From: Winogradskyella eximia
GTDB taxonomy: Bacteria; Bacteroidota; Bacteroidia; Flavobacteriales; Flavobacteriaceae
Assembly: GCF_003386165.1 (NCBI RefSeq)
Contig: NZ_QRDV01000003.1
Location: forward strand, 62,001 to 126,000
Length of the DNA stretch: 64,000 bases
Direction of reading: 5' to 3'
A program made the translations under genes and the position numbers. The notes below the pieces were generated by a model. That model worked only from the letters and a program-made list of their open reading frames with translations, had not been told where the DNA came from and did no database searches. This document shows positions 52,511 to 62,077 of this stretch, in pieces (position 1 is the stretch's first letter; the number at the start of each line of letters is the position of its first letter).

Positions 52511-53895
52511 GTATTATACTCACACATACTTATTATCTTCTTGAAGATGACAAGGAACAGAAAATTATGAAACCCTATGCACCACTTGGGTTGTTATATA
52601 TTTCTGCTTACTTAGATGAGAATTCTATTGAAAACCATGTCTATGATTCCACTTTTTATTCTAAAGCAGAACAACTAAATTTTATAGAAGAAAAACAACC
52701 TAAAGCTGTCGCCATTTACACCAATTTAATGACAAAAATTAATGTAATTAAGTTGGTGAAAATCCTTAAAACCGACGCTAAATATGGTTTTCCAAAACTA
52801 ATTTTAGGAGGTCCAGATATTACCTATAATTGCGAAAACTATCTCAATACTGGTGTCGATTTTCTCATCATTGGAGAAGGTGAACAAACCACTTTAGAAT
52901 TATATAATGCTATTACCAATAATGAAGACTTTAGCGCAATTACAGGTATTGCTTACTTAGAAAACGGAAACGTTATAAAAACGCCTCCAAGAGCTAAAAT
53001 GAAAGACCTTTCAGATTTACCCTTACCTAACAGAGCTGCTATTCCTGTAGAAAAATATTTAAACACTTGGAAAACACATCATGGCAAAAGCTCCATGACC
53101 ATAAGCACACAGCGTGGTTGTCCATACACGTGTAAATGGTGCAGTACTGCTGTCTACGGACAAAGTTACAGAAGACGACCAGCAGAAATGGTGGCTGCAG
53201 AAATGCGAATGTTAAAAGACACTTACAATCCGGATGGTATTTGGTTTGTAGATGATGTGTTTTCTGTGAGCCATAAATGGATAAGAGAATTTCATAAAGA
53301 AGTCCTTAAACAAGATGCTATAATTCCTTTTGAATGTATTACCAGAGCAGAACGACTCAATGACGAAATTTTGCAATTATTAAAAGAAGCAGGCTGTTTT
53401 AGAATTTGGATTGGTGCAGAAAGTGGTTCTCAAAAAATCATCGACGCCATGGATAGACGTGTCGATGTAGATGTTGTAAAGTCTGCCATTCAAAATACGA
53501 ATGCATTAGGTATGGAAACCGGTACTTTTATTATGGTTGGTTATCCTGGCGAAGATGAAAAAGACATTAACGAAACCATTACCTATTTAAAAGCTGCCAA
53601 CCCAACACATTTTACAATTACTGTGGCATACCCAATAAAAGGCACATCTTTATATAACGAAATTAAAGATAAAATAACGGTGCAACCTAATTGGGAAACT
53701 TCAACAGATAGAGATATTGATTTTACAAGAACTCATTCTCGAAAGTATTATGATTATGCAGTGAGACGCATTGTAAACGAGGTTAATTATAGTAAGGAAA
53801 TTTTAAAAGGACCTGATAAAAACCTTCTGACTACTTTCAAATTAAAAACGAAATCTATTTTAGCACAAACTGCGATGAAATTATATAGAGGATAA
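52507..53895 (+). CDS. B12-binding domain radical SAM protein (2)
   Basis: A 462-residue enzyme of the same class as the 50.3-kb product. The B12-binding-like domain has YAPLGLLYISAYLDENSIEN, LILGGPDITYNCENYLNTG and DFLIIGEGEQTTLELY. The radical SAM core has GCPYTCKWC and IWIGAESGSQKIIDAMDRR, and both proteins share a YY-rich C-terminal segment (HSRKYYDYAVRRIV). It lacks DxHxxG. It overlaps the preceding methyltransferase by ATGA and abuts the next gene at TAATG. The two enzymes are diverged paralogues, so they probably act on successive sites or intermediates of one molecule; this is inference. Confidence 0.9.
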   Translation: MSIILTHTYYLLEDDKEQKIMKPYAPLGLLYISAYLDENSIENHVYDSTFYSKAEQLNFIEEKQPKAVAIYTNLMTKINVIKLVKILKTDAKYGFPKLILGGPDITYNCENYLNTGVDFLIIGEGEQTTLELYNAITNNEDFSAITGIAYLENGNVIKTPPRAKMKDLSDLPLPNRAAIPVEKYLNTWKTHHGKSSMTISTQRGCPYTCKWCSTAVYGQSYRRRPAEMVAAEMRMLKDTYNPDGIWFVDDVFSVSHKWIREFHKEVLKQDAIIPFECITRAERLNDEILQLLKEAGCFRIWIGAESGSQKIIDAMDRRVDVDVVKSAIQNTNALGMETGTFIMVGYPGEDEKDINETITYLKAANPTHFTITVAYPIKGTSLYNEIKDKITVQPNWETSTDRDIDFTRTHSRKYYDYAVRRIVNEVNYSKEILKGPDKNLLTTFKLKTKSILAQTAMKLYRG

Positions 53896-54641
53896 TGGAT
53901 TTTAGTAAATCACATATAAAAAACAAGGTTATTTATCTCACGGAAGCGACTAATTTATTCTCTGATATTTACATTGCTGTTAGAGATAAAGAACAACGTG
54001 TTTTAACAGATGAAGACGTTGCATTACTACCTTATATAAAACGGAATGAATGGGAGTTTAGAATTAAATCTACAGAGCGATTTATAAATTACATAAGCTC
54101 TAAAAATGAAGCCTTAAATATTCTAGACATTGGTTGTGGCAATGGTTGGTTTACGAATGCACTAGCTACCGTTTCTGAAAAAAATGAAGTCATAGGACTC
54201 GATGTTAATAGTGAAGAATTAGAACAAGCTGCTCGTGTTTTTGAAAGGCAAAATTTACAGTTTGTTTATTGTGATATTTTTAAAATTGAAGATGCTTTTA
54301 TTCGCCAATTCGATATCATTACACTAAATAGTTGTGTTCAATATTTTTTAGATTTTAAAACTTTGTTTTCTACCTTAAAATCGTTTTTAAAACCAACTGG
54401 CGAAATTCATATTATTGATAGTCCGTTTTATAAAAACGATGCCATTACTGAAGCTAAAAAAAGAACGCTTAATTATTATACATCCATAGGATTTCCTGAA
54501 ATGGCATCTAATTATTTTCATCATTCTGTTGATGATATTCTAGAATTCAAAACATTATATTCGAATAAAAATAAATTTCTAAATAAAATTTTACTTAAAA
54601 AGGATTCGCCTTTTCCGTGGTTACGCTATAAAAAACAATAA
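53895..54641 (+). CDS. Class I SAM-dependent methyltransferase (2)
   Basis: A 248-residue methyltransferase. Motif I is ILDIGCGNGWFTNALATVSE, the acidic ribose-binding strand is VIGLDVNSEELEQAA, and motif IV is FDIITLNSCVQYFLDF followed by LKPTGEIHIIDSPFYK. It begins at an ATG sharing one base with the previous stop. Residues 30-60 (ALLPYIKRNEWEFRIKSTER) resemble an N-terminal cap seen in sugar-modifying methyltransferases, but the substrate is unknown. A 21-nt gap separates it from the membrane glycosyltransferase-like gene, one of the two widest gaps within the operon. Confidence 0.87.
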   Translation: MDFSKSHIKNKVIYLTEATNLFSDIYIAVRDKEQRVLTDEDVALLPYIKRNEWEFRIKSTERFINYISSKNEALNILDIGCGNGWFTNALATVSEKNEVIGLDVNSEELEQAARVFERQNLQFVYCDIFKIEDAFIRQFDIITLNSCVQYFLDFKTLFSTLKSFLKPTGEIHIIDSPFYKNDAITEAKKRTLNYYTSIGFPEMASNYFHHSVDDILEFKTLYSNKNKFLNKILLKKDSPFPWLRYKKQ

Positions 54642-54662
54642 ATTTCCAACAGCCCTAAATAA

Positions 54663-56126
54663 TTGAATCTCAACAAGAACAACATCTCACCCACATCATA
54701 TCTGGTACTAACATTAGTACCTGTTCTTATATTTATATGTATTAGAGCTTTAGGTTTTGATGGGCTATATGGGCAAGATTCCTACGAATATTTAAGATAT
54801 TCAAAAGCATTATTTAATGCCTTTAACGGAGGTGAATCTGCAGGAGATTATTTTTGGCCCTTGTACTACCCTTTATTTGGCGCTTTAGCAAATTATATAT
54901 TTGGCAATATATTATTTACTTTAAACTTTATAAGTCTTGGTGCTTTAATAATTAGTTCTATATACCTCTACAAGACTATAAAACTACTCTATACTAATAC
55001 CAATTACACTCTACACTTTATTGTTCTGTTTTTTATTTTTTCCCCTTCTGTAATTATTTTAGGTATTGTTGTAATGTCAGATTTATTATCTGCATGTTTT
55101 ATAATTCTTAGTATATACCATGCATTAAAATTTAATAAATACAATAGTTCTAAAAATTTATACTTTGCAGCTGTATTTGCTATATCTGCAATAATGACGC
55201 GTTATGCCAGTTTTGTAGTCCTCTTGCCCTTTGGCGTTTTTATTCTTCTAAAATTATTAAAAACTAAACGTCAGCTTATACACCTCATTCCTATTTTAAT
55301 AATTGTAGGTCTTCTAACTGTTCCGCATTTTTACATTAGAAGTGAGAATGTTTCTGGTTTTTTAAATCACGACTGGCTTCAGAAATGGTCTCCATTGAAT
55401 TTTTTTAAATCAGAATTCAATACTGTTGATGGCATCTCTCACAATAAATTACCAAATATTATTTATGCCTTTTATAACTTATTCCATCCTAAATTTCTTG
55501 TACTAGGTATTGGTTTAATACTTGCCATTATTTTTAAAAATCTAAAATTCAAACCAAACAAACCTTTAGTCATTTCCTATTTGTTATACAGCTTGTTTTT
55601 GGCAGGAATACCTTTTCAAAACTCTCGTTTTTTAGTTTTAAACTTTGGTTTAGCTTTGGTTTTATTATTTCCTACCTTTCAATATATAATCGACAAATTT
55701 TCGGCACACAAAACGGTAATAAATAGCGCATTTTTATTACTAATATTAACTCAGATATTTTTATGCCTTTACCTTTTTCGCCCTTTTTATGAAAGAAATA
55801 AATTCGAAAAAAGTATCGCAACGTTAATGAAACCTTACCAAAACAAAACACTTTACAGTTTTGATATAGATGTTGCGCTAAAAGGCAGAGACTTAGATTT
55901 TGATTATAAAAATATGTGGATTGAACAATATGATAAGTTTAACACTAATGATCTGGTTTTATTTAATCCTGAAAAATTTAAAAGCCAATGGAAGGGTAAA
56001 AATCCAATGCTTAATTGGGAAAACATTAAACATAATTACAAATTAAAAATACTAGAAGAAGGTCTTGAGGGCTGGAAACTTTATGAAATAAAACGTAAAA
56101 TCTTAGCTCAAAATAGTGGAAACTAA
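54663..56126 (+). CDS. Multi-pass membrane glycosyltransferase-like protein (GT39/ArnT-type fold)
   Basis: A 487-residue protein with about 10-11 membrane helices and a short soluble C-terminal part. After the first helix comes DGLYGQDSYEYLRYSKALFN, an acidic pair in the first large loop as in polyprenyl-phosphate-sugar-using GT39/ArnT/PMT enzymes. It may therefore move a sugar onto a lipid or glycan on the outer face of the inner membrane. The start is TTG at 54663: a stop precedes it directly in frame, and no ATG lies before the first helix. The 3' end overlaps the GT4 gene by 11 bp. The assignment is by topology and motif, so it is moderate. Confidence 0.65.
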   Translation: MNLNKNNISPTSYLVLTLVPVLIFICIRALGFDGLYGQDSYEYLRYSKALFNAFNGGESAGDYFWPLYYPLFGALANYIFGNILFTLNFISLGALIISSIYLYKTIKLLYTNTNYTLHFIVLFFIFSPSVIILGIVVMSDLLSACFIILSIYHALKFNKYNSSKNLYFAAVFAISAIMTRYASFVVLLPFGVFILLKLLKTKRQLIHLIPILIIVGLLTVPHFYIRSENVSGFLNHDWLQKWSPLNFFKSEFNTVDGISHNKLPNIIYAFYNLFHPKFLVLGIGLILAIIFKNLKFKPNKPLVISYLLYSLFLAGIPFQNSRFLVLNFGLALVLLFPTFQYIIDKFSAHKTVINSAFLLLILTQIFLCLYLFRPFYERNKFEKSIATLMKPYQNKTLYSFDIDVALKGRDLDFDYKNMWIEQYDKFNTNDLVLFNPEKFKSQWKGKNPMLNWENIKHNYKLKILEEGLEGWKLYEIKRKILAQNSGN

Positions 56127-57168
56127 AACCTCACATATCGTTTTTTTGACTCCAGGTTTTGCTAAATCTGAAACAGACAGCACAACTATTCCTGCCTTAC
56201 AGGTTTACCTGAAAAGCTTGAAACTAATACTGCCAAATACCCAATTGACCTTAATAACATTTCAATTTCCTTTTTCCAACAAACCTTATAAATGGCATGG
56301 TATAGATGTTATTCCTTTAAATGGCAAAAACGAGTATTTAAAAAAGCTATGGACCTGGAAAAAGGCGTTACAAGTGCTTAACAAAATTCACTTGAAAAAC
56401 CCAATAACTACAGTACATAGTTTTTGGGTTGGTGAATGCTCTTTAATTGGTTCTCGATTTTCTAAAAAGCATAATATTAAGCACATCACAACAGTAATGG
56501 GACAAGATGCGAATCTTAATAACAGTTATGTAAAGCCATTAAAAAATAGTAACACAAAAATTGTAACTCTTTCTAAAAACCATAGAGCAACCTTACTTAA
56601 AAATTACAAATTAGATTCTGTAATAATTCCGTGGGATTTAGACTCAACAACATTCCCTGAATTACAAGAAAGTACTATTGACATTTTAAGTGTTGGCTCG
56701 TTAAATAAAGTCAAAAATTATTCGGTCTTCATGACTATTATAGCCAACTTAGTTAAAACAAATCCTAATCTCAAGGCTGAAATCATTGGAGAAGGATCGT
56801 TGCGAGTTCTTTTAGAGAAACAAATTGAATTCTTAAAACTAAAGAATAATATTACTCTTATTGGGCAACTACCAAGACAAGCCGTTCTAAAAAAAATGTC
56901 GCAAGCTAAAGTACTGTTGCATACTAGCAAATATGAATCCTTTGGATATGTATTTTTAGAAGCCTTATATTCGGGTATGCAAATTGTTTCATTTGATGTT
57001 GGTATTGCACAATCTATAGAAACATGGAGAATTTGCGATTTCGAAAAAGAAATGTTAGAAACTTTAAAGAACATACTTAATGACCCGAAAACACCAAACA
57101 AACAACGTGTATCTCTAAACAAATATGACTCCGGTATTCAATCCTATTTAAAACTATATAATGAATAG
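56116..57168 (+). CDS. Glycosyltransferase family 4
   Basis: A 350-residue GT-B glycosyltransferase. The N-terminal domain starts HIVFLTPGFAKSETDSTTIP and has VHSFWVGECSLIGSRFSKKH. The C-terminal donor domain has ILSVGSLNKVKNYSVFMTII, AEIIGEGSLRVLLEKQI, IGQLPRQAVLKKMSQAKVLL and the EX7E-like HTSKYESFGYVFLEAL. It is cytosolic and likely adds a sugar to a lipid-linked acceptor from a nucleotide-sugar donor. The start is GTG at 56116, inside the previous gene; the overlap and lack of other starts before the first strand support it. It overlaps the flippase gene by 8 bp. Confidence 0.88.
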   Translation: METKTSHIVFLTPGFAKSETDSTTIPALQVYLKSLKLILPNTQLTLITFQFPFSNKPYKWHGIDVIPLNGKNEYLKKLWTWKKALQVLNKIHLKNPITTVHSFWVGECSLIGSRFSKKHNIKHITTVMGQDANLNNSYVKPLKNSNTKIVTLSKNHRATLLKNYKLDSVIIPWDLDSTTFPELQESTIDILSVGSLNKVKNYSVFMTIIANLVKTNPNLKAEIIGEGSLRVLLEKQIEFLKLKNNITLIGQLPRQAVLKKMSQAKVLLHTSKYESFGYVFLEALYSGMQIVSFDVGIAQSIETWRICDFEKEMLETLKNILNDPKTPNKQRVSLNKYDSGIQSYLKLYNE

Positions 57169-58297
57169 ATTACTACTCATAGGAATTAATACATTGCGAG
57201 GATTTTCTGGCCCAATGTTCAATTTCTTAATTACACTATTTGGAATTAAATTTTTTGGAAAAGAAGATTGGGGAACCATGATTAATGCACTCTTATCCGT
57301 TTTCTTAATCGTTTTTATTATCGGTTGGGGAAATAAAGATTATTTAATTAGAAAATACAGCAAGCAACCTTCTCAAATCTATCAAGCATTTTATTCTAAT
57401 TTTTTTAGCAGAAGCCTTTTACTCCCTTTAGCATTGATTCTTTTGTTATTCTTTCCAATAACAATTGCTATTTGGTGCATTGTGCTAGTACTACTAATGC
57501 ATTCGTATAATGCGTTAGAAAGTTTAGTAATATTCCACCAAAAATTTGGAGCACAGTTTGCCGCAGAGTTAATTGCTTTCGGGCTTATTTTTAGTAGTAT
57601 TTTTTATTTTAACAACTTTAGCTTAGAAACGTTTTTAAAACTGTATTGTGCTGCATTTTTATTCAAACTTTTATGGTTAATTATTGCTATGAAATTGTGG
57701 AAAGCACATTTTCACCTTAAAGTTTCGCTCCAAGAATTCATAGCTCCATTTTGGTTTTTTATGCTTGGATTGAGTGGTTGGGTTGCCTCAAAAGCTGACT
57801 TATATATTGTGAACTTTACCATGCCAAAAGCTCAAATTTCAGAGTACCAAATTGCAATTACTGCTTTCTTATTAATTCAGTCATTATCATACTTAATTAT
57901 TTTACCATTTACTAAACATTTGTATAGACTTCCTGAAAAATCAATTGCTAAAATTAAAAAGATTTTAGCCTTTACCTCATTTCCACTTGTAACTCTATGT
58001 ACTGCAGTTCTATGGTTTATTTTAGAAAAAATAGCAATCCTAAACTTACCTATAAGTTTTTATGTTTTTGGAGGTTTAGCTTCCATACCTACTTATTTCT
58101 TTATTGTAGATATAATGATGTATTACAGGAATAAGAAAGAAAGCTCTATTTTAAAAATCAATTTTATAAATGCGCTTTTAAACTTGGTTCTCACATTTTT
58201 ATTGATACAAAAAATGGGCATAATGGGAGCAATTATAAGTGTATTTATAAACCAATGTAGTTTTTTATGTTTTTATAAATTTAAACTAATTAAATGA
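57161..58297 (+). CDS. Polysaccharide-type flippase (Wzx/MATE-like membrane exporter)
   Basis: A 378-residue membrane protein with about 10-12 helices. It begins MNRLLLIGINTLRGFSGPMF followed by FGKEDWGTMINALLSVFLIV, the N-terminal pattern of Polysacc_synt/Wzx flippases. A cytosolic loop with FHQKFGAQFAAELIAFGL and a second half beginning PFWFFMLGLSGWVASKADLY follow. It would move an undecaprenyl- or other lipid-linked product across the inner membrane, so the operon's product is probably exported. It is slightly shorter than typical Wzx proteins (400-500), with the last helices perhaps reduced. Coupled to its neighbours by 8-bp and 4-bp overlaps. Confidence 0.82.
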   Translation: MNRLLLIGINTLRGFSGPMFNFLITLFGIKFFGKEDWGTMINALLSVFLIVFIIGWGNKDYLIRKYSKQPSQIYQAFYSNFFSRSLLLPLALILLLFFPITIAIWCIVLVLLMHSYNALESLVIFHQKFGAQFAAELIAFGLIFSSIFYFNNFSLETFLKLYCAAFLFKLLWLIIAMKLWKAHFHLKVSLQEFIAPFWFFMLGLSGWVASKADLYIVNFTMPKAQISEYQIAITAFLLIQSLSYLIILPFTKHLYRLPEKSIAKIKKILAFTSFPLVTLCTAVLWFILEKIAILNLPISFYVFGGLASIPTYFFIVDIMMYYRNKKESSILKINFINALLNLVLTFLLIQKMGIMGAIISVFINQCSFLCFYKFKLIK

Positions 58298-59124
58298 AAA
58301 TACTACACCCAAATAAAGACGAATATTGTTCATTAAATGAATTAAAAAGCTACTATTCCGATGGCTTTTATTCCATAATATCTGAGGATGAAAAATCAAA
58401 ATTAAATTATTTCTTAAATGCTTTTCAAGATTATAGAAAATCAAATAATTTAATAATTACTGATAAAAATTTGTATAAAAACCTTCCTTTTTCAATACAT
58501 ACGACAGAATGGATAGAAAGGCAAAAAGACGCAAAAATTATAGATTCAATAATACAAAACAAACAACAGTTAGAGATATTAGATGTTGGGTCTTGGAATG
58601 GCTGGTTGTGTAATTACCTTTCAAAAAAAGGACATAAATTAACTGGGATTAATTTTTTTAATGATGAATTTGACGGCTTAAAAACAAACGTTTATTACGA
58701 CACTGAATTCACATTATTACAAATGCATGCTGACCAATTATATAGAATTGAGAAAAAATTTGACCTCATTATTTTTAATAGAAATTGGGCGTTTTTTCAA
58801 AATCATGAAGCTATATTAAATGATGCAATAAAAATGTTAAGTCCTAATGGTAAAATTATTTTTACTGGGTTAGCATTTTACAAGAACTCCTCATTAATTA
58901 AGCAGCAATTTGAATTAAAAAATTCAGAATTTAAAAAACGCTATAATATTCCTTTATTTTATAGTCCTTCAAAAGGATTTTTGGATTTTAATGATAAGAT
59001 TTGGTTTAAAAAAAATGATATAAAACTAAATTCTTACAATTTATTAAAAAACGCTGTAAAACTATTTTTTCCTAAAAAACCATCTATCTTTTATGGTTTA
59101 TACTCTAACTCAAATAGACAATAA
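58294..59124 (+). CDS. Class I SAM-dependent methyltransferase (3)
   Basis: A 276-residue methyltransferase. Motif I is ILDVGSWNGWLCNYLSKKGH, a variant with Ser-Trp-Asn in place of CGxG but still keeping glycines at the turn. FDLIIFNRNWAFFQNHEAIL and MLSPNGKIIFTGLAFYKNSS form motifs IV-VI. The N-terminal 70 residues (CSLNELKSYYSDGFYSIISE) are an extra region not recognised. It overlaps the flippase gene by 4 bp and precedes the FkbM gene by 6 nt. The distinct motif suggests a substrate different from the other methyltransferases. Confidence 0.8.
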   Translation: MKILHPNKDEYCSLNELKSYYSDGFYSIISEDEKSKLNYFLNAFQDYRKSNNLIITDKNLYKNLPFSIHTTEWIERQKDAKIIDSIIQNKQQLEILDVGSWNGWLCNYLSKKGHKLTGINFFNDEFDGLKTNVYYDTEFTLLQMHADQLYRIEKKFDLIIFNRNWAFFQNHEAILNDAIKMLSPNGKIIFTGLAFYKNSSLIKQQFELKNSEFKKRYNIPLFYSPSKGFLDFNDKIWFKKNDIKLNSYNLLKNAVKLFFPKKPSIFYGLYSNSNRQ

Positions 59125-59130
59125 ATCTAT

Positions 59131-59811
59131 ATGCTACAATTAATTAACACTTTCAAAAATTTATTTTTTTATCGAAAATTGATTAAAAAAAATGCTTTGT
59201 GTTTTGATATTGGAGCAAACTTAGGAGTTAAGAGCAAATTATACTTATCATTAGGCGCCAAGGTCATCGCTTTTGAACCACAAGCCAAATGTTATGAAAG
59301 TTTACAAAAAATTAAACTGAAGCACACCAACTTTGAGGTAAATAAAAAAGCTATTGGGTCTAAAAATGGTGAATTAGATTTATTCTTAGGAAATCATATT
59401 GAAATAGCAACGTTATCAAGCAAGTTCAAAACCTACTTCACCACTGAAAACATTTATTGGAATAAAAAAGAAACGGTTAAAGTTGTAACTTTAGATTCTC
59501 AAATTGAAAAATATGGAATTCCAGATTTTTGTAAAATTGATGCAGAAGGTTATGAATATGAAATTTTAAGAACCTTAAACCATAAGATTCCTATAATTGA
59601 GTTTGAATTTACAGGAGGATTCATAGAAGAGACATTGTTATGCTTATCTAAAATAGATACCTTAGGAAATTATTCTTTTAATTATATTCTTAATGAAAAG
59701 CCACAATTAAAACTTAAAAACTGGATAACTACTGATGAAATGTCCGTGAAAATAAGAGCTATGAACATAGAAAATATCCATGGTAATATTTTTGCAAAAA
59801 CAATCCAATAA
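59131..59811 (+). CDS. FkbM family methyltransferase
   Basis: A 226-residue SAM methyltransferase of the FkbM type. ALCFDIGANLGVKSKLYLSL (motif I) is followed by VIAFEPQAKCYESLQKI, NFEVNKKAIGSKNGELDLFL, VKVVTLDSQIEKYGIPDFCK and IDAEGYEYEILR, the last being the family's conserved acidic signature. FkbM-type enzymes commonly O-methylate hydroxyls of sugars or polyketides. It sits between another methyltransferase (6 nt upstream) and the third radical SAM gene (shares one base), so it belongs to the same operon. Glycan O-methylation fits the context; this is inference. Confidence 0.88.
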   Translation: MLQLINTFKNLFFYRKLIKKNALCFDIGANLGVKSKLYLSLGAKVIAFEPQAKCYESLQKIKLKHTNFEVNKKAIGSKNGELDLFLGNHIEIATLSSKFKTYFTTENIYWNKKETVKVVTLDSQIEKYGIPDFCKIDAEGYEYEILRTLNHKIPIIEFEFTGGFIEETLLCLSKIDTLGNYSFNYILNEKPQLKLKNWITTDEMSVKIRAMNIENIHGNIFAKTIQ

Positions 59812-61331
59812 TGGGAAATAAAATCTTAATATTTAACCCAAAAAGCGCTAATTCTAAGCACAGAATACCTAACTCCATTATTCAGGTTGGTGCTGCTATA
59901 CAAGGAAAATACAACTATGTTTTTGTAGATGGTAATATGGAAAGTGATCCATGGCAAACTATTTCTAATTACTTCCATACTGGAGAATTTAAATATTTTT
60001 GTTCTACAGTAATGCCTGGTCCACAATTAAAACAAGCCATTCCTTACACAAAAAAAATAAAAGAATTATTTCCAAATACCATCACCATTTGGGGAGGATA
60101 TTTTGCTTCAAATCAATATAAAGTTTGCATGAACTCTGGATATGTAGATTATATTGTCAATGGACCAGGAGATAATACTTTTCCTCAACTATTAGATGTT
60201 TTAGAAGGAAAAACAGACCAAAAACTGATGTTAATACGCAATCTCATTTTTAGAGATGAGAATGGTAAAATAATTCAAACAGTAAAAGAAGCTCTTCTTA
60301 ATCAAGATACCTTACCACCATATCCTTATCAATATTTCAATACCATTTACCCCTTAGAACGTTACCTTGCTAAGACGTTTATGGGACAAAAAACCTTAGC
60401 CTACCACTCTAGCATGGGTTGTCCTTTCACCTGTTCCTTTTGTGCTGTTGTACCCATATATAATGCCAAATGGAAGGCAAAATCAGCAGCAACTGTATAT
60501 AAGGATATTCAGTTTTTTAAAGAGAACTATAATATTGATGCTATAGAGTTCCATGACAATAATTTTTTCACATCTAAAAAACGCGTATTAGAATTTTCTA
60601 AATTAGTGCTACATGATGAGATTCAATGGTGGGGCGAAGGACGCATAGATACACTAAATAAATATTCTGATGAAGAACTACAATTAATGCGAAAAGCAGG
60701 TTGTAAAATGATATTTTTAGGAGCAGAAACTGGTAATGATGAAGTGTTAAAACAAATGAATAAAGGAGGCACACAAAGTGGTCAAATGATTAAGGATTTT
60801 GTTTTACGCATGAAAAAGGCAGACATTATTCCTGAACTTTCTTTTGTATTAGGACTTCCTGGTATAGACGAAAAAAAGGTGTACGAACAAATTCTATGGG
60901 ATATTAATTTTATCAAAGAAATTAAATCTATTAATCCAAACGCAGAAATTATTATCTACTTATATAGTCCTGTCCCTACAGAGGGTTCAAAATTATATCA
61001 ACAAATTATTGATGCTGGTTTTTCATTCCCTGAAACTTTAGAAGAATGGATTGCACCAAGTTGGGAGAAATTTGACTTACGCAAAAATCCCTTAACACCT
61101 TGGTTAAAACCTTACATGATAGATAAAATTCAAAATTTTGAAACCGTAATGAATGGTTATTATCCTACCGTATCAGATTTCAAAATAAAAGGATATAAAA
61201 AGAACATTTTAAAACTAGTCTCTGGTTACAGATATAAATACGGTATATATCAAATGCCTTATGAAATAAAAGCTTTACATAAAATTTGGAAATACAGACA
61301 ACCCGAAATAGAAGGGTTCTATTCAGAATGA
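59811..61331 (+). CDS. B12-binding domain radical SAM protein (3)
   Basis: A 506-residue enzyme. The B12-binding-like domain starts KILIFNPKSANSKHRIPNSI and has TITIWGGYFASNQYKVCMNS and DYIVNGPGDNTFPQLLDVLE. The radical SAM core has SSMGCPFTCSFC (CxxxCxxC) and KMIFLGAETGNDEVLKQMNK. A C-terminal extension (about 400-506) has WIAPSWEKFDLRKNPLTPWL and is Tyr-rich. It is clearly more distant from the two earlier radical SAM proteins, resembling BchE-like anaerobic cyclase or B12-dependent methyltransferase groups. It begins at TAATG after the FkbM gene and overlaps the last gene by ATGA. Confidence 0.9.
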   Translation: MGNKILIFNPKSANSKHRIPNSIIQVGAAIQGKYNYVFVDGNMESDPWQTISNYFHTGEFKYFCSTVMPGPQLKQAIPYTKKIKELFPNTITIWGGYFASNQYKVCMNSGYVDYIVNGPGDNTFPQLLDVLEGKTDQKLMLIRNLIFRDENGKIIQTVKEALLNQDTLPPYPYQYFNTIYPLERYLAKTFMGQKTLAYHSSMGCPFTCSFCAVVPIYNAKWKAKSAATVYKDIQFFKENYNIDAIEFHDNNFFTSKKRVLEFSKLVLHDEIQWWGEGRIDTLNKYSDEELQLMRKAGCKMIFLGAETGNDEVLKQMNKGGTQSGQMIKDFVLRMKKADIIPELSFVLGLPGIDEKKVYEQILWDINFIKEIKSINPNAEIIIYLYSPVPTEGSKLYQQIIDAGFSFPETLEEWIAPSWEKFDLRKNPLTPWLKPYMIDKIQNFETVMNGYYPTVSDFKIKGYKKNILKLVSGYRYKYGIYQMPYEIKALHKIWKYRQPEIEGFYSE

Positions 61332-61993
61332 TAAGAAAACTACTAAAAAAAGCCATACATCCTTTCCTTAAATTTGGAATGGAAAAATTCTTCGCAAAAC
61401 CAAGGTTGTTTGCGCATGAAGGCATTGAGGTTATAGTAATGCCAGAAGTCTTTCCTCCTCATTACACCTTTAGTACAAAAATACTATTAGAGTACATATC
61501 ATCTATAGACTTAAAAAGTAAAACCTTTTTAGAGTTGGGTTGTGGATCTGGAATTGTATCATTATTTGCAGCATCTAAGCAAGCCATAGTCACAGCTTCT
61601 GATATAAATAGTATTGCGCTTAAAGCACTAAAAGATGCCAAGATTAAAAATAACTTAGAGCTAGAAATAATAAATTCTAACTTATTCAACCAAATTGAAA
61701 ACCAAAGCTTCGACTACGTAATAATCAATCCACCTTATTATCCTAAAGACCCAAAAAATGTAAAAGAACAAGCATGGTTCTGTGGAGAAAATTTTGAATA
61801 TTTTGAAAATTTATTACCACAATTATCAAAAAGATCTGACCATACTATTCTAATGATTTTATCCGAAGATTGTGATATTCAAAAAATTACAAATATCGCT
61901 GATAAAAATAAGCTTCAATTACATATAGAGATTGAACGAACTAGATTCTCAGAAAGGACTTTTATTTATAGAATTAGCCGTAAATTACAATAG
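61328..61993 (+). CDS. Methyltransferase of the small-domain / HemK-like type (5)
   Basis: A 221-residue protein. Motif I is FLELGCGSGIVSLFAASKQA, then ASDINSIALKALKDAKIKNN, and motif IV is DYVIINPPYYPKDPKN. The Asn-Pro-Pro-Tyr tetrad is typical of amide- or amino-nitrogen methyltransferases such as PrmC/HemK and N6-adenine enzymes, so this one probably methylates a nitrogen, unlike the other four. ATG 61328 overlaps the preceding stop by 4 bp; the frame opens earlier but only inside the radical SAM gene. It is the last operon gene, followed by 183 nt before rplM. Confidence 0.82.
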   Translation: MIRKLLKKAIHPFLKFGMEKFFAKPRLFAHEGIEVIVMPEVFPPHYTFSTKILLEYISSIDLKSKTFLELGCGSGIVSLFAASKQAIVTASDINSIALKALKDAKIKNNLELEIINSNLFNQIENQSFDYVIINPPYYPKDPKNVKEQAWFCGENFEYFENLLPQLSKRSDHTILMILSEDCDIQKITNIADKNKLQLHIEIERTRFSERTFIYRISRKLQ

Positions 61994-62059
61994 TACTTTA
62001 ACTCAAAAAACTTAACACAAAAATCCTGAAACTTAATACCACTGATTCTCAGCACAAAA

Positions 62060-62077
62060 AAACCTGCATCTAGGTTT
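62060..62077. terminator. Weak hairpin after the radical SAM operon
   Basis: AAACCT / AGGTTT with loop GCATCT (62060-62077), 67 nt after the last stop and overlapping the rplM -33 element. The stem is only 6 bp and the T-run is poor, so termination here is uncertain. Confidence 0.3.
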
